Origin: Yersinia nurmii
GTDB taxonomy: Bacteria > Pseudomonadota > Gammaproteobacteria > Enterobacterales > Enterobacteriaceae
NCBI RefSeq assembly: GCF_001112925.1
Contig: NZ_CPYD01000007.1
Coordinates: 150,083-214,082, forward strand
Direction: 5' to 3'
Length of the DNA stretch: 64,000 bases
This document shows, one piece after another, positions 20,342 to 31,612 of the stretch. The notes beneath the pieces are model-generated. The model was not told the origin of the DNA. It worked only from the letters and a program-made list of their open reading frames with translations, and ran no database searches. A program made the position numbers and the translations under genes. Positions within the stretch are counted from its first letter, which is position 1. Each line of letters begins with the position of its first letter.

Positions 20342-21655
20342 GTGAAATTTTTAATTAAAAAAATACCTAATCATCTATGGATAGCACTATCTTCTTGGAT
20401 TTCCAGAATTGTTTCTGCAGGAATTCAACTTTTAAGTATTAGATACTTACTAGATTTAATGGGTGAGAATGGCTACGCTGCCTTTACTTTACTTGCTGGC
20501 CTTGTTGCTTGGGGAGCATTAGCTGATTTTGGCATCGGATATAGTTTACAAAATTTTATATCAGAGCAAAGAGCAAATAAAAAACAGTATAATGACTATA
20601 TATTGACTTCTGCGTGTTTAATATCAATTGGGATATTGGTATTAGCGTCAATACTGTGGCCGATAACAAAATTTTTAGCTCCAGTATATCTGCAAGGGTT
20701 TGATAATAATACTATTTATGATAAGCATTTATTGCTATACATCACTCTTTGTATTTTTATTTTTACCAGTTTTGGCGGAGTTCTATATAAAATATTGTTC
20801 GCTGAACAAAGAGGTTGGATTGCTAATGTGATCACCGCACTTGCTTCTTTACTAGGCCTTATACTAATAGTCATATTCAGTAAATATAGCGCATCTAGTA
20901 GCATATATTTAGCTATTATCATGTTTTTTGGTCCAGCAGCATTAATACCTGTCACGATATTTATTTCAAGAATTATAAAAACATTTAGAGCCGAAGCGAC
21001 TGATGATTTTGATCATGATTTAGTTAAAATAATTTTAAAGAGGTCATCTGGTTTTTTGTTCTTTGCATTTTTAGCCACAATTGTTCTTCAGGCAGATTAT
21101 ATAGTGATGTCTCAGAAATTAGTCGCTAGTGATATCATTGTTTACACTGTATTAATTAAAATATTTGGATTGATCCTTTTTGTTTATTCTGCATTATTAC
21201 AGGCTCTTTGGCCGGTATGTGCTGAATACAGAGTTCAAAACAAATGGTCGGAATTAAATTTAATAGTAAATAAATATATTATGCTAGGCGCTATTTTTAT
21301 CGTCATTTGTAGCGTTGGCTTTTATCTATTTAAAACACAAATCATTGGTCTTATCTCTAAAAAAATAAATCCTAATATAGATGTTACCACGATAGCCTTA
21401 TTTGGTGTGTATTTCCTACTGCGTATTTGGACTGATACATATGCGATGCTCCTACAAAGCATGAATTATTTACGGCCGTTATGGTATTTAGTGCCTGTTC
21501 AAGCAATTCTTAGTTTGAGCCTCCAGTGGACTTTAGCATCAGTTTACGGGATGAAAGGTATGTTAACTGGATTGATTTTATCTTTTTTATTTACTGTGGT
21601 TATATTTCTTCCTGTTTTCTATAAGAGAAAAATAAAGGAATTACAGTCTGTTTAA
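20342..21655 (+). CDS. wzx: O-antigen flippase Wzx
   Basis: Wzx moves the undecaprenyl-linked O unit across the inner membrane. The 437-residue protein is hydrophobic throughout, with about 12 predicted spans and the N-terminal WISRIVSAGIQLLSIRYLL region typical of the polysaccharide transporter family. It starts at GTG (20342) after a weak ribosome site, with 81 AT-rich bases before it. Wzx proteins are specific for their O unit and diverge strongly, so the call rests on topology, length and the place within an O-antigen cluster that also encodes Wzy and Wzz. Confidence 0.9.
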   Translation: MKFLIKKIPNHLWIALSSWISRIVSAGIQLLSIRYLLDLMGENGYAAFTLLAGLVAWGALADFGIGYSLQNFISEQRANKKQYNDYILTSACLISIGILVLASILWPITKFLAPVYLQGFDNNTIYDKHLLLYITLCIFIFTSFGGVLYKILFAEQRGWIANVITALASLLGLILIVIFSKYSASSSIYLAIIMFFGPAALIPVTIFISRIIKTFRAEATDDFDHDLVKIILKRSSGFLFFAFLATIVLQADYIVMSQKLVASDIIVYTVLIKIFGLILFVYSALLQALWPVCAEYRVQNKWSELNLIVNKYIMLGAIFIVICSVGFYLFKTQIIGLISKKINPNIDVTTIALFGVYFLLRIWTDTYAMLLQSMNYLRPLWYLVPVQAILSLSLQWTLASVYGMKGMLTGLILSFLFTVVIFLPVFYKRKIKELQSV

Positions 21656-21729
21656 AATGTAGAGCTGTCTGTTTTTCACACCATTTTAAAAGTTACTTGT
21701 TTTCTCAAAGAGCGTTCAAAGGATTTTAG

Positions 21730-22740
21730 ATGAACCGTATTAAAATTTCATTTTGTATTCCAACATACAATCGTTGTGATTTCTTGTCTGAATTGATTGA
21801 TAGCATTATTTCTCAAACTAATAATAGAAATGATATAGAAATATGTATATCAGATAATGCTTCGACAGACAATACAAGCGAGATGATAGAAAATTTTAGA
21901 AAAAACACCAACACGTCAATTGTATATAAAAGAAATAATAAAAACATTGGTCCGGATAAAAATTATTTGGCCGCTGTTTCTTTAGCATCAGGTGAATATT
22001 GCTGGCTTTTTGGTAGTGATGATGTTTTATCCGATGGAGCTCTCGATGAAATAGATAAATATCTAGCGTCAGGATGTGATATTTATCTGTGCGATCGTTA
22101 TGAGTGTGATCTGTCTATGAACAGAATCTCATACAAACCATGGATGACTACTGGAGATTCTCTCTATTTAACTAATGATAAAGATGAACTAATCAAATAT
22201 TTTAACAATAGTAATTCTATTGGTGCTACCTTCAGCTTCCTTGGTTCTAATATTGTAAAACGAAGCTCGTGGGAGAATGTATCCTTTGATGAATCATTTA
22301 TTGGTAGCGCATATAGCCATGTTTTTTATCTATTAGATATCGTGACGCATGGTGCAAAAGTCCAATATATAAATAAACCATTAGTTGATACTCGACTTGG
22401 AAATGATTTCTTTGCTAAAGATGGTGTAGTGAAAAGAATAGAAATAGACTTTAATGGGTATATGAAATTCGCTGAAAAATTCTACTCAAACGACCCTGAT
22501 GTGAAATCTGCTTTTTTAGCCATTTTACTAAGAGAGCATTCAATTTTTCATACTAACATCTTAACTTCGGTGTATGGTGAAAAGGAACAAAGAAATAGAA
22601 TGAAGCATAATTTTAAGTATTCTGGTGCTAATTCTTTATTAGTTGACTTTGTTTATTTTATTAGGCCTTTATATGTGTTTGCTTCAAAATTAAAGCTTGA
22701 ATTCATGTATAAAAAAATTCGGCGATTGTTATTTAAGTGA
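21730..22740 (+). CDS. Family 2 glycosyltransferase, likely dideoxyhexosyltransferase
   Basis: This 336-residue GT-A enzyme has the GT2 start ISFCIPTYNR, then ISDNASTDNTSEMI near residue 40 and a metal-binding WLFGSDD near residue 93. The overall pattern resembles the abequosyltransferase RfbV/WbaV of Salmonella, which also lies directly after the dideoxyhexose synthase gene and wzx. From that parallel I infer transfer of the 3,6-dideoxyhexose from its CDP donor. It begins with a basic C-terminal tail absent in the core domain, likely for membrane association (KKIRRLLFK at the end). Confidence 0.75.
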   Translation: MNRIKISFCIPTYNRCDFLSELIDSIISQTNNRNDIEICISDNASTDNTSEMIENFRKNTNTSIVYKRNNKNIGPDKNYLAAVSLASGEYCWLFGSDDVLSDGALDEIDKYLASGCDIYLCDRYECDLSMNRISYKPWMTTGDSLYLTNDKDELIKYFNNSNSIGATFSFLGSNIVKRSSWENVSFDESFIGSAYSHVFYLLDIVTHGAKVQYINKPLVDTRLGNDFFAKDGVVKRIEIDFNGYMKFAEKFYSNDPDVKSAFLAILLREHSIFHTNILTSVYGEKEQRNRMKHNFKYSGANSLLVDFVYFIRPLYVFASKLKLEFMYKKIRRLLFK

Positions 22741-23002
22741 TTGTAATTATTAATTAGTTTAGGGTGTGATTTATCTTTTTCTATGGATGCATTAGCAAAA
22801 AAATCTAGAGGGCTAGTCACTGTAATTCGTCCATGTTCCAATAGAGTAAGACGAAGTCTATAAATTTCTGCATGAAATGGTAGATTACTCTCGATACAAA
22901 TATTTGGAATACTCTTTTGAGTATTATATCATTACGTTTTTAGTCTTTATATTCATAAGATTATAGTTAAATATACTGTATGATCATTAATATTGGTGCG
23001 CG
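22741..23002 (+). other. Non-coding gap inside the O-antigen operon
   Basis: These 262 bases separate a glycosyltransferase from wzy, while most genes of the operon are 0-90 bases apart. A 26-codon frame at 22782-22862 (MDALAKKSRGLV start) has no recognised homology. The stretch may be the scar of a lost gene or mobile element; no terminator is visible. Confidence 0.5.
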
Positions 23003-24355
23003 ATGGAATTTTATGAGCTGAGATACCCATTCAATAATATATTTGAATATGTAAGAGATTATGCATTAAATGTTGAGGGGATACATTTAGCTATTGGGTT
23101 TTTTATTGTTTTTTATATTATTTATAGTGTGTGCAAATCTAAGCTTCTAGGTGAAGAAAAACTAGGAACCTTGGTTGTATTTTTATGGCCATTTACCAAT
23201 CCAGCTTATATATATATAATAAGTTTGGCTGAATTTTTCCTGGTTTTAAATGCGCTCTATATCATTATTTTTGGTGCGCGATTTAATAAAAATATAATTT
23301 TCACTCAATTCGTTTTATTATGCTTTTCTATTTTACTTCACTTTATTATGGTCAATTTATATCTGTTGTTGTCTACAGGGAAATTTATTATTCTTCAAGG
23401 TGACGCCGTCGGTATCAGTTTGGCTGGTGACAACTTCTTTAATAGATTTATTGTTATATTCAAAGTGCTACTTATTCCATTTTTATTTTTATCATTTTCT
23501 AAAGTAAAAAGTATAGCAACATTATCAGAAATTAGTCGGATCGGTTCTAAAGTTGCAGCATTAATTTCGGTAGTTTATATTATACAATTTGTTGTTCTTT
23601 TATCCGGGCGCGTACCATATGGTACTTTTGATAGTGCAGGTTTTGGCGGCTTTCCCTCTTTTGCTGCAGTATCAGTTGAGCGAGGACACCTTTCAAAATT
23701 TATGGCACCATTCCTACCATTTTTATTAATAGATATGTATCTAAATAGGCGCTACATGCCTATAATATTATATACATCAATGATGTTGCTGAACTTCTCT
23801 GCGTCAGGATATATTTTTTTTGCATGTGCAATTTTCGCGACAATCTTTTTGTGTCGACGCGTTATTTTCACTCGTGAAAATGCTAAATATACTCTTCCAG
23901 CAGTATTTCTTTCTCTGGTTATTACTTCAATATATCTTTGGTTTTTTTCAAGTACATTGAATTATCTTCTAGATAAAGTTTTTGATTTTGTATTCTCAGG
24001 AGATGAAACAGGTGGACGGACTATTTCTCTTTTGATGCAGTATCTTGATTTATATCCATACGGTTTTGGGTATGGAGGAAGTACTTTTAGAACGATATAT
24101 GGACTCCCGGAAATAAACATGGGAATATATTCCATGTTTACTCAGATTGGTATTATTGCATTCTTCTTTTATGTCTATCTGATTGGATGTGCAATAGTTG
24201 TTTCAAAACGCTCAAAAACAGTAGTTGAAAAAATATTATGCGGTGGTGTGATACTCATGCCTATCGTATTTTCCGCAGATATACTATGGTTTGTTCCTAC
24301 ATATTGGGCTCCACTGATTTTGATTTCGTGGTTTCAAATTAATAGAGAAAGGTAA
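23003..24355 (+). CDS. wzy: O-antigen polymerase Wzy
   Basis: Wzy joins O units block-wise on the periplasmic side. The 450-residue protein has about 11-12 hydrophobic spans and a larger hydrophilic loop in the second half (about residues 335-375, containing GGRTISLLMQYLDLYPYGFG), the usual Wzy layout. Codon use is very AT-rich, among the lowest GC in the window. Sequence of this family is poorly conserved; the call comes from topology, length, and being the only other polytopic protein in the cluster besides Wzx. The linkage it forms cannot be read from sequence. Confidence 0.88.
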   Translation: MEFYELRYPFNNIFEYVRDYALNVEGIHLAIGFFIVFYIIYSVCKSKLLGEEKLGTLVVFLWPFTNPAYIYIISLAEFFLVLNALYIIIFGARFNKNIIFTQFVLLCFSILLHFIMVNLYLLLSTGKFIILQGDAVGISLAGDNFFNRFIVIFKVLLIPFLFLSFSKVKSIATLSEISRIGSKVAALISVVYIIQFVVLLSGRVPYGTFDSAGFGGFPSFAAVSVERGHLSKFMAPFLPFLLIDMYLNRRYMPIILYTSMMLLNFSASGYIFFACAIFATIFLCRRVIFTRENAKYTLPAVFLSLVITSIYLWFFSSTLNYLLDKVFDFVFSGDETGGRTISLLMQYLDLYPYGFGYGGSTFRTIYGLPEINMGIYSMFTQIGIIAFFFYVYLIGCAIVVSKRSKTVVEKILCGGVILMPIVFSADILWFVPTYWAPLILISWFQINRER

Positions 24356-24385
24356 TCTTAATGGGAATAATTATGGTGTGTTTTT

Positions 24386-25399
24386 ATGAAATTAATTTAT
24401 GATGGGATTATTAATTCACTGCAAAGTAATGGCGGTATTACTGTTTATTTTAAAGAGATAGTTACTCGCCTGCCTGGTGGGGATTTTGATTGGTATTCTT
24501 ATGATGATAAAATTGGTGATGTAGGCGTTAAAAGTACGGAGCTTAAAAGCCGTATTTTTGAACGCTATAGAGATTGCTTATTACCAGATATAAATAAAGA
24601 GATATCTCCAATATTTCATTCATCCTACTATCGTCTGCCCAAAGAGGATATGCCTGTAGTTACAACGGTTCATGATTTTACATATGAAAAGTTTGTCAGC
24701 GGTCCTGCGAAATGGGTACATACATGGCAAAAAAATAGAGCGGTGAAACATAGTGATTTGATCATTTGTGTTTCTGAAAATACTGCGAAAGATTTACAGT
24801 ATTATTGCTCTGTTCCTAGTGATAAAATTAGAATTATTCACAATGGTGTGTCGGAGAAATATCATCCTTTAGTGCTAACAAAAACTCATACGAATAAAGT
24901 TATCTTTGTTGGTGCTCGAGGCGGATATAAAAATTTTGATATTGCCGTAAAAGTTATATCGAGACTCCCTCATCTTGAGTTATCTGTGGTGGGGGGGGGC
25001 GAGTTTACTGATAGAGAATTATCGCTATTAAATCAGCATCTACCGCATCGCTATCATTGGTTAGGGCGCTTGAGTGATGAAGCTTTGAATGAGGCTTACA
25101 ATTCTGCTTATGCATTACTATATCCGTCGAGTTACGAGGGATTCGGTATTCCCATCTTAGAAGCTATGCGTGCCGGATGCCCTGTAGTCGCTGTGGGAGT
25201 GTCTTCAATACCAGAGGTTGCTGGAGATGCGGCGATATTAGTGAACCGACCTAGTGTGGATGAATTAGTCGAAGGTTTAGTCGCTATAGATAATGAAAGG
25301 TCTAAGCTTATTGAATTTGGCTTTCAGCAAGCAGCCAAATTCTCATGGGATAAGTGTTATCAAGAAACACTCAATGTTTATAAAGAATTGAATAAATAA
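24386..25399 (+). CDS. Family 4 glycosyltransferase, probable mannosyltransferase
   Basis: This 337-residue GT-B enzyme has the GT4 donor-site motif [21 protein letters not shown] near residue 255 (E-x7-E pattern), preceded by [14 protein letters not shown] and followed by [14 protein letters not shown]4 enzymes of this type in O-antigen clusters often use GDP-mannose, and in Y. pseudotuberculosis a similar gene (wbyK) stands just before gmd. I infer mannosyl transfer, with fucose as the alternative. A run of eight G bases near 24990 lies within the coding sequence. Confidence 0.75.
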   Translation: MKLIYDGIINSLQSNGGITVYFKEIVTRLPGGDFDWYSYDDKIGDVGVKSTELKSRIFERYRDCLLPDINKEISPIFHSSYYRLPKEDMPVVTTVHDFTYEKFVSGPAKWVHTWQKNRAVKHSDLIICVSENTAKDLQYYCSVPSDKIRIIHNGVSEKYHPLVLTKTHTNKVIFVGARGGYKNFDIAVKVISRLPHLELSVVGGGEFTDRELSLLNQHLPHRYHWLGRLSDEALNEAYNSAYALLYPSSYEGFGIPILEAMRAGCPVVAVGVSSIPEVAGDAAILVNRPSVDELVEGLVAIDNERSKLIEFGFQQAAKFSWDKCYQETLNVYKELNK

Positions 25400-25415
25400 T
25401 ACGGATTACAATATT

Positions 25416-26537
25416 ATGACTAAAATTGCGCTCATTACAGGTATTACTGGACAAGATGGTTCTTATTTGGCTGAATTTTTGTTAGAGAAAGGTTACGAGG
25501 TTCATGGTATTAAACGCCGAGCTTCCTCCTTTAATACCAGCCGTGTTGATCATATTTATCAAGATCGTCATGAAGAAAATCCTCGTTTCTTTTTACATTA
25601 TGGCGATCTAACTGATACTTCCAATTTGATTCGCTTAGTTCAAGAAATTCAGCCTGATGAAATTTATAACTTAGGTGCACAGTCACATGTAGCTGTTTCA
25701 TTTGAGTCACCTGAATATACGGCTGATGTTGATGCTATGGGGACGTTGCGTTTATTAGAAGCGATTCGAATTAATGGGTTAGAAAAAAAGACTCGTTTCT
25801 ATCAAGCGTCGACTTCAGAACTTTATGGATTAGTACAAGAAACCCCTCAGCGCGAAACGACTCCGTTTTATCCGCGTTCTCCTTATGCTGTGGCCAAGAT
25901 GTATGCTTATTGGATTACGGTTAACTACCGGGAATCTTATGGCATGTATGCGTGTAACGGCATACTGTTTAACCATGAATCTCCACGTCGGGGTGAGACA
26001 TTTGTTACTCGCAAAATTACTCGTGCTGTAGCAAACATTGCTTTGGGTTTGGAAAATTGTCTCTATTTAGGCAATATGGATTCGTTACGTGACTGGGGGC
26101 ATGCGAAAGATTATGTTCGTATGCAATGGATGATGCTTCAACAAGAGAAGCCAGAAGATTTTGTTATTGCGACAGGTAAACAGATTACTGTTCGCGAGTT
26201 TGTTCGTATGTCGGCAAAAGAAGCTGGAATTGAACTGGAGTTCAGTGGTGAAGGTGTTGATGAAATAGCTACTGTTGTGGCAGTTAGCGGTAATCATGCC
26301 TCTGCAGTAAAAGTTGGCGACGTTATTGTTCGTGTTGATCCTCGTTATTTCCGCCCTGCAGAAGTTGAAACACTGCTGGGTGATCCAGCAAAAGCCAAGA
26401 AAGTTTTGGGCTGGGTTCCTGAAATTACTGTTGAAGAAATGTGTGCTGAAATGGTTGCAAGCGACTTACAACAAGCTAAACAGCATGCTTTGCTGAAAGC
26501 CAACGGTTTTGATGTATCCATTTCGTTGGAGAATTGA
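25416..26537 (+). CDS. gmd: GDP-mannose 4,6-dehydratase
   Basis: Gmd makes GDP-4-keto-6-deoxymannose, the first step to GDP-L-fucose. The 373-residue extended SDR has [19 protein letters not shown] at the start (cofactor-binding TGxxGxxG), the catalytic STSELYG near residue 131 and [10 protein letters not shown] (YxxxK) near residue 155. [16 protein letters not shown] marks the family. Its stop overlaps the fcl start by one base. GC content rises again relative to wzx and wzy, pointing to a separate origin of this gene block. Confidence 0.97.
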   Translation: MTKIALITGITGQDGSYLAEFLLEKGYEVHGIKRRASSFNTSRVDHIYQDRHEENPRFFLHYGDLTDTSNLIRLVQEIQPDEIYNLGAQSHVAVSFESPEYTADVDAMGTLRLLEAIRINGLEKKTRFYQASTSELYGLVQETPQRETTPFYPRSPYAVAKMYAYWITVNYRESYGMYACNGILFNHESPRRGETFVTRKITRAVANIALGLENCLYLGNMDSLRDWGHAKDYVRMQWMMLQQEKPEDFVIATGKQITVREFVRMSAKEAGIELEFSGEGVDEIATVVAVSGNHASAVKVGDVIVRVDPRYFRPAEVETLLGDPAKAKKVLGWVPEITVEEMCAEMVASDLQQAKQHALLKANGFDVSISLEN

Positions 26538-27508
26538 TGATAATGGATAAGAAACGGGTATTTGTTGCAGGCCATCGCGGCATGGTTGGTTCTGCCATTG
26601 TGCGCCAACTTAAGAATCGCAGCGATATTGAATTGGTTCTCAGAACTCGTGATGAACTAGACCTGATATCTCAAGCTGCAGTGCAGGCATTTTTCACTGA
26701 TGAAAAAATAGATGAAGTCTATTTGGCCGCAGCGAAAGTCGGAGGAATTCAGGCTAATAATAATTATCCGGCAGAGTTCATCTACGAAAACTTAATGATC
26801 GAATGCAATATTATTCATGCTGCACACCTAGCCAATGTACAAAAACTGCTATTTTTGGGTTCTTCGTGTATCTATCCTAAACTAGCAGAACAGCCAATGA
26901 CTGAGGCCGCGCTGTTAACTGGTATTTTGGAGCCAACGAATGAGCCTTATGCTATCGCTAAAATAGCAGGGATAAAGTTGTGCGAATCATATAATCGTCA
27001 ATATGGTCGTGATTACCGTAGCGTAATGCCAACCAATCTCTATGGTGAAAATGATAATTTCCATCCTGAAAACTCCCATGTAATTCCTGCATTATTACGC
27101 CGTTTCCATGAGGCGAAATTACATAATGATGAGGAAATGGTTGTGTGGGGAACAGGGAAACCAATGCGCGAATTTCTACATGTAGATGATATGGCAGCTG
27201 CCAGCGTACATGTTATGGAATTATCTAACCAGATATACGCTGCTAATACTCAGCCCATGCTTTCTCATATTAATGTCGGTACAGGTGTAGATTGTACGAT
27301 AAAAGAATTAGCTGAAACTATGGCAAAAGTGGTGGGATTCACGGGCAAACTAGTCTTTGACGCAACGAAGCCTGATGGAACTCCGCGCAAGTTGATGGAT
27401 GTTAGTAGGTTAGCCAAATTAGGATGGAGTTATCATATTTCCTTGGAAGAAGGACTCATGATGACTTATCAGTGGTTTTTGGATAACCAGCATAATTTCA
27501 GGAAATAA
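26537..27508 (+). CDS. fcl: GDP-L-fucose synthase
   Basis: Fcl (WcaG) epimerises and reduces GDP-4-keto-6-deoxymannose to GDP-L-fucose with NADPH. The ATG at 26537 overlaps the gmd stop and has GGAG five bases upstream; an ATG at 26543 is possible. The 323-residue protein has [18 protein letters not shown] at the N terminus, [11 protein letters not shown] near residue 105 and the catalytic [10 protein letters not shown] (YxxxK) near residue 135. Together with gmd this adds L-fucose to the predicted O unit. Confidence 0.96.
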   Translation: MIMDKKRVFVAGHRGMVGSAIVRQLKNRSDIELVLRTRDELDLISQAAVQAFFTDEKIDEVYLAAAKVGGIQANNNYPAEFIYENLMIECNIIHAAHLANVQKLLFLGSSCIYPKLAEQPMTEAALLTGILEPTNEPYAIAKIAGIKLCESYNRQYGRDYRSVMPTNLYGENDNFHPENSHVIPALLRRFHEAKLHNDEEMVVWGTGKPMREFLHVDDMAAASVHVMELSNQIYAANTQPMLSHINVGTGVDCTIKELAETMAKVVGFTGKLVFDATKPDGTPRKLMDVSRLAKLGWSYHISLEEGLMMTYQWFLDNQHNFRK

Positions 27509-27509
27509 T

Positions 27510-27974
27510 ATGGCTCGTCCCTTAGATACATCTTTGTTCAAGACTATTGTGGCTAATACGCCATTGATATCTATCGATCTCGTCGTCCAGGATTCTCAGA
27601 ATAGAATATTACTTGGTAAACGACTAAATCGCCCGGCAAAGAATTATTGGTTTGTACCGGGGGGACGAGTAAGAAAAGATGAAACTCTTGCTGATGCTTT
27701 TACCCGGTTAGCAAAAGAAGAGTTAGGATTCCCTATCTCTATTCAAAATGCGGCCTTTATTGGCACATTTGAACATTTCTATCCGGATAATTTTTCTGAA
27801 GAAGACTTTTCAACTCATTATGTAGTGCTTGGCTACAAACTGGTCATTGAGACACCGTTAGTACAATTGCCAAAAGATCAACATTCTCAGTATTGTTGGA
27901 GAGCGGTCGATGATTTACTTTCCGCTGACGATGTTCATCTTCATACCAAGCTCTATTTTCAAGACAGGAAGTAA
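27510..27974 (+). CDS. gmm: GDP-mannose mannosyl hydrolase (Nudix family)
   Basis: Gmm hydrolyses GDP-mannose to GDP and mannose and is thought to tune sugar-nucleotide pools. The 154-residue protein has a modified Nudix box, GGRVRKDETLADAFTRLAKEELG, near residue 50. The family differs from standard Nudix enzymes in lacking one of the usual glutamates and in attacking carbon rather than phosphorus. It lies two bases after fcl and seven before manC, matching the gmd-fcl-gmm-manC order of other fucose-containing clusters such as colanic acid. Confidence 0.93.
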   Translation: MARPLDTSLFKTIVANTPLISIDLVVQDSQNRILLGKRLNRPAKNYWFVPGGRVRKDETLADAFTRLAKEELGFPISIQNAAFIGTFEHFYPDNFSEEDFSTHYVVLGYKLVIETPLVQLPKDQHSQYCWRAVDDLLSADDVHLHTKLYFQDRK

Positions 27975-27980
27975 TCGCTC

Positions 27981-29387
27981 ATGCTATTACCCGTAATTAT
28001 GGCAGGCGGCTCTGGGAGTCGCCTGTGGCCGCTATCTCGGACTCATTATCCAAAGCAATTTCTGGCTTTGACTTCAGAACTCACCATGCTACAGGAAACT
28101 CTACTTCGATTAGACGAGCTTCCTCATCTAGCTCCGCTTGTGATTTGTAATGAAGATCACCGTTTTATTATTGCTGAACAGCTGCGCCAGAAAAAACTCT
28201 CACATAGCGGTATTGTATTGGAACCTGTTGGTCGTAATACAGCCCCGGCAATTGCGTTGGCAGCCTTGCATGCGACTTTAAACGGCAATGATCCGTTATT
28301 ACTGGTATTAGCGGCTGATCATGTTATTCAGGATAAACCTGCATTTATTCAGGCCGTAAAACGAGCTGAACCTCTTGCTGAAGCTGGTAAGTTGGTCACT
28401 TTTGGTATTGTTCCTAATAGTCCAGAGACTGGATATGGCTATATCAGGCAGGGAGCTTTGGTTGAAGATGGTGCTTATGAGGTTGCTGCTTTTGTTGAAA
28501 AGCCTGATTTAGCTACCGCGCAAGAATATTTGGTTTCCGGAAATTATTATTGGAATAGCGGTATGTTCGTATTTAAAGCATCACGCTATTTACAAGAGCT
28601 TGGGTTACATCGACCTGATATTCTTGAAGCTTGCCAGCGAGCAATCGCCGGTCAGCGTGCTGATCTAGACTTTATTCGTCTGAATGAAGAGGCTTTTTAT
28701 AACTGTCCGGATGATTCAATTGATTATGCAGTTATGGAAAAAACCAGCGACGCGGTTGTTGTGCCTATGGATGCTCAGTGGAGTGATGTTGGTTGTTGGT
28801 CTGCGCTATGGGAAATAAATGATAAAGATAGCCAGGGAAATGTTGTTCGCGGTGATGTATTAATAGAGGATATGCATGATAGTTATGTCTATTCTCAAAA
28901 TAGGCTCGTTGCGACGGTTGGAGTAAACGATCTTATCATTGTAGAAACCAAAGATGCGGTATTAGTTGCGCATAAAGATAAAGTGCAAGATGTTAAAAGT
29001 ATCGTTAACAAACTCAAATTAGAGGAGCGGTGCGAATATCTGCAACACCGTGAGGTATATCGCCCTTGGGGTTCCCACGATGCTATTGCAGAAGGTGTTC
29101 GCTACCAGGTTCAACATGTGTCAGTTAAACCGGGCCAGCGCATTGCAACTCAGATTCATTACCATAGAGCTGAACATTGGGTCGTTGTTTCGGGCATAGC
29201 TAAAGTTCACTATGGTGATAAAACTTATTTAGTGAATGAAAATGAGTCTACCTATATTCCTGTAGGAATTGCACATTCAATAGAAAATCCAGGGAAAATA
29301 CCGTTAGAAATTATTGAAGTACATACCGGAAACTATCTTTCCGAAAGTGATGTAGAACGTGTAGATAACTTAGGTGTAGGGTATTAA
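27981..29387 (+). CDS. manC: Mannose-1-phosphate guanylyltransferase
   Basis: ManC makes GDP-mannose from GTP and mannose-1-phosphate. This 468-residue type II protein has the nucleotidyltransferase domain with [19 protein letters not shown] at the start and [10 protein letters not shown] near residue 172. A C-terminal cupin part follows with [12 protein letters not shown] and [15 protein letters not shown] (about residues 350-405), the isomerase-like domain. Its TAA overlaps the next start codon by one base. GDP-mannose serves both a mannosyltransferase and the fucose branch. Confidence 0.97.
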   Translation: MLLPVIMAGGSGSRLWPLSRTHYPKQFLALTSELTMLQETLLRLDELPHLAPLVICNEDHRFIIAEQLRQKKLSHSGIVLEPVGRNTAPAIALAALHATLNGNDPLLLVLAADHVIQDKPAFIQAVKRAEPLAEAGKLVTFGIVPNSPETGYGYIRQGALVEDGAYEVAAFVEKPDLATAQEYLVSGNYYWNSGMFVFKASRYLQELGLHRPDILEACQRAIAGQRADLDFIRLNEEAFYNCPDDSIDYAVMEKTSDAVVVPMDAQWSDVGCWSALWEINDKDSQGNVVRGDVLIEDMHDSYVYSQNRLVATVGVNDLIIVETKDAVLVAHKDKVQDVKSIVNKLKLEERCEYLQHREVYRPWGSHDAIAEGVRYQVQHVSVKPGQRIATQIHYHRAEHWVVVSGIAKVHYGDKTYLVNENESTYIPVGIAHSIENPGKIPLEIIEVHTGNYLSESDVERVDNLGVGY

Positions 29388-30133
29388 TGATGAAAGTAAG
29401 TATTATTACTGCTACGTATAATAGTGAAAAAACCATTATAGATACTCTATTGTCGTTAGAGAAACAGACACATTTAGATATTGAGTATATTATTATTGAT
29501 GGAGCATCAAAAGATAATACACTTAAAGTGATAGATAGAAACTCTACCCGAGTTTCTACAATTATCAGTGAGCCAGATAAAGGTATTTATGATGCGTTAA
29601 ATAAAGGTATCTTAGCTGCTACTGGGGATATCATTGGTTTCTTACACTCGGATGATTTGTTAGCTGATTCAAATGTTATCGCCGATGTTGTTGCAACGTT
29701 TAAAAATAACGGATGTGATGCGGTATATGGTGACTTGCAATATGTAGCAAGGGATAATATTGACCATGTCATTAGATGCTGGAAAAGTGGTGAGTTTCAC
29801 CCACGGAAAATGCAGTATGGATGGATGCCGCCTCACCCGACATTTTATATGAAACGTGAATTATATGAGCGTTTGGGTAGTTTTGATTTAAGTTTCAAAA
29901 TATCAGCGGATTATGACTCACTAACTCGCTATATTATATCTCATCAGATTAAGCTAGCGTATTTACCTCGTGTGCTAACCAAAATGAGGGTCGGAGGAAT
30001 AAGCAACCGTTCAGTTAAAAACATGATACTTAAATCAAAAGAAGATATTAAGATTATGAAGAAGCAAGCTTTATTTTGGCCTGTATCATTAATCTGCAAA
30101 AACTTATCTAAAATTCCTCAGTTTATAAAGTGA
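29387..30133 (+). CDS. Family 2 glycosyltransferase (WbyL-like)
   Basis: This 248-residue GT-A enzyme has [13 protein letters not shown] at the start, [11 protein letters not shown] near residue 35, [14 protein letters not shown] near residue 65 and the metal site HSDDLLAD near residue 86. This pattern is that of WcaA/WbyL-type transferases acting early in O-unit assembly, often fucosyl or mannosyl transferases. It overlaps manC by one base and lies five bases before manB, so it is tightly coupled to GDP-sugar supply. Donor and linkage are inferred only in outline. Confidence 0.78.
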   Translation: MMKVSIITATYNSEKTIIDTLLSLEKQTHLDIEYIIIDGASKDNTLKVIDRNSTRVSTIISEPDKGIYDALNKGILAATGDIIGFLHSDDLLADSNVIADVVATFKNNGCDAVYGDLQYVARDNIDHVIRCWKSGEFHPRKMQYGWMPPHPTFYMKRELYERLGSFDLSFKISADYDSLTRYIISHQIKLAYLPRVLTKMRVGGISNRSVKNMILKSKEDIKIMKKQALFWPVSLICKNLSKIPQFIK

Positions 30134-30138
30134 TATAT

Positions 30139-31509
30139 ATGTCTAAACTAACTTGTTTCAAAGCTTATGATATCCGTGGTCAGTTAGGCGAAGAGTTGAA
30201 TGATGAGATAGCATATCGTATTGGTCGAGCCTATGGTGAATTTGCAAAACCTAAAACAGTTGTTGTTGGTGGTGATGTAAGGCTAACAAGTGAGAGCCTT
30301 AAACTTGCATTGAGTCGTGGCCTGCAAGATGCAGGTACAGATGTATTGGATATTGGATTATCTGGTACGGAAGAGATATATTTTGCGACCTTCCATCTTG
30401 GCGTTGATGGAGGAATAGAAGTTACAGCTAGCCATAATCCTATTAATTATAATGGAATGAAGCTTGTTCGTCAGGGGGCTAGACCTATTAGTGGTGATAC
30501 TGGTCTACGCGATATACAACGTTTGGCAGAATCAAATGACTTTCCGCCTATTGTTGAGTCTAAGAGAGGGAGTTACAAGAAAATATCAGTTATTGATGCC
30601 TATATTGATCATTTAATTGGTTATATAACGCCATCCTTATTTAGGCCCTTGAAATTAGTTATCAATAGTGGGAATGGGGCTGCAGGGCATGTTATTGATG
30701 CTTTGGAAAAGCGTTTTGATAAGCTTGGTATGCCTGTAACTCTGATTAAAGTTCATCATTCACCGGATGGTACATTCCCGAATGGAATCCCCAACCCGCT
30801 ACTGCCAGAATGTAGACAAGATACCACTGATGCTGTATTAGCCCATGGTGCAGATATGGGCATTGCCTTTGATGGCGATTTTGATCGTTGCTTCTTTTTT
30901 AATAATAAAGGGGAGTTTATCGAAGGGTATTATATTGTTGGATTGTTAGCTGAAGCATTCCTACAGAAAAAACCGGGTTCAAATATTATTCACGATCCGC
31001 GCTTGAGTTGGAATACAATTGATATTGTAACTGCTGCTGGCGGAAAGCCGGTCATGTCAAAAACTGGACACGCTTTCATCAAAGAAAGAATGCGTGAAGA
31101 AGATGCCGTTTATGGTGGAGAAATGAGCGCTCATCATTATTTTCGTGATTTCTCTTACTGTGATTCTGGAATGATTCCTTGGTTGTTAATTGCAGAGCTA
31201 TTGTGCGTTAAAAATAAAAGTTTGGAGCAATTAGTCGAAGAGTGTATGAGTGCTTACCCTGCATCCGGTGAGATAAATTCAATATTGTCTGAGCCTGCCT
31301 CAGCAATTGCTAAAGTTCGCGCAACTTATGAAAATGAAGCGCTGGTCGTTGATGAAACCGATGGGATTAGCCTTGAGTTCAAAGATTGGCGTTTTAACTT
31401 ACGTAGTTCTAATACTGAGCCAGTTGTTAGATTGAATGTAGAATCTCGTGCGAATAAGTCTTTGATGCTGGAAAAAACAGAAGAGATTTTACTATTATTA
31501 AGGTCATAG
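30139..31509 (+). CDS. manB: Phosphomannomutase
   Basis: ManB converts mannose-6-phosphate to mannose-1-phosphate for ManC. I start at the ATG at 30139 ([20 protein letters not shown]); the in-frame GTG at 30130 lies within the preceding gene's end. The 456-residue protein has the phosphoserine loop [13 protein letters not shown] near residue 97, the metal loop DGDFDRCFF near residue 243 and the sugar loop [10 protein letters not shown] near residue 324. The C-terminal phosphate site is [14 protein letters not shown]. It is the last biosynthetic gene before wzz. Confidence 0.96.
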   Translation: MSKLTCFKAYDIRGQLGEELNDEIAYRIGRAYGEFAKPKTVVVGGDVRLTSESLKLALSRGLQDAGTDVLDIGLSGTEEIYFATFHLGVDGGIEVTASHNPINYNGMKLVRQGARPISGDTGLRDIQRLAESNDFPPIVESKRGSYKKISVIDAYIDHLIGYITPSLFRPLKLVINSGNGAAGHVIDALEKRFDKLGMPVTLIKVHHSPDGTFPNGIPNPLLPECRQDTTDAVLAHGADMGIAFDGDFDRCFFFNNKGEFIEGYYIVGLLAEAFLQKKPGSNIIHDPRLSWNTIDIVTAAGGKPVMSKTGHAFIKERMREEDAVYGGEMSAHHYFRDFSYCDSGMIPWLLIAELLCVKNKSLEQLVEECMSAYPASGEINSILSEPASAIAKVRATYENEALVVDETDGISLEFKDWRFNLRSSNTEPVVRLNVESRANKSLMLEKTEEILLLLRS

Positions 31510-31612
31510 AGATTAAGTATAGTTAAAAATATCAGCTCTCCGTGGGTTTATATATTTGATATAGTTCACGGGGTGCTAAGTTTAGTAATGATTCTCAATT
31601 CGGTGACGGTTA

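Noticed and set aside
22782..22862. 26-codon frame in the O-antigen gap
   Set aside because: Too short and without any family signal; a leader peptide role in the middle of an operon is not supported.
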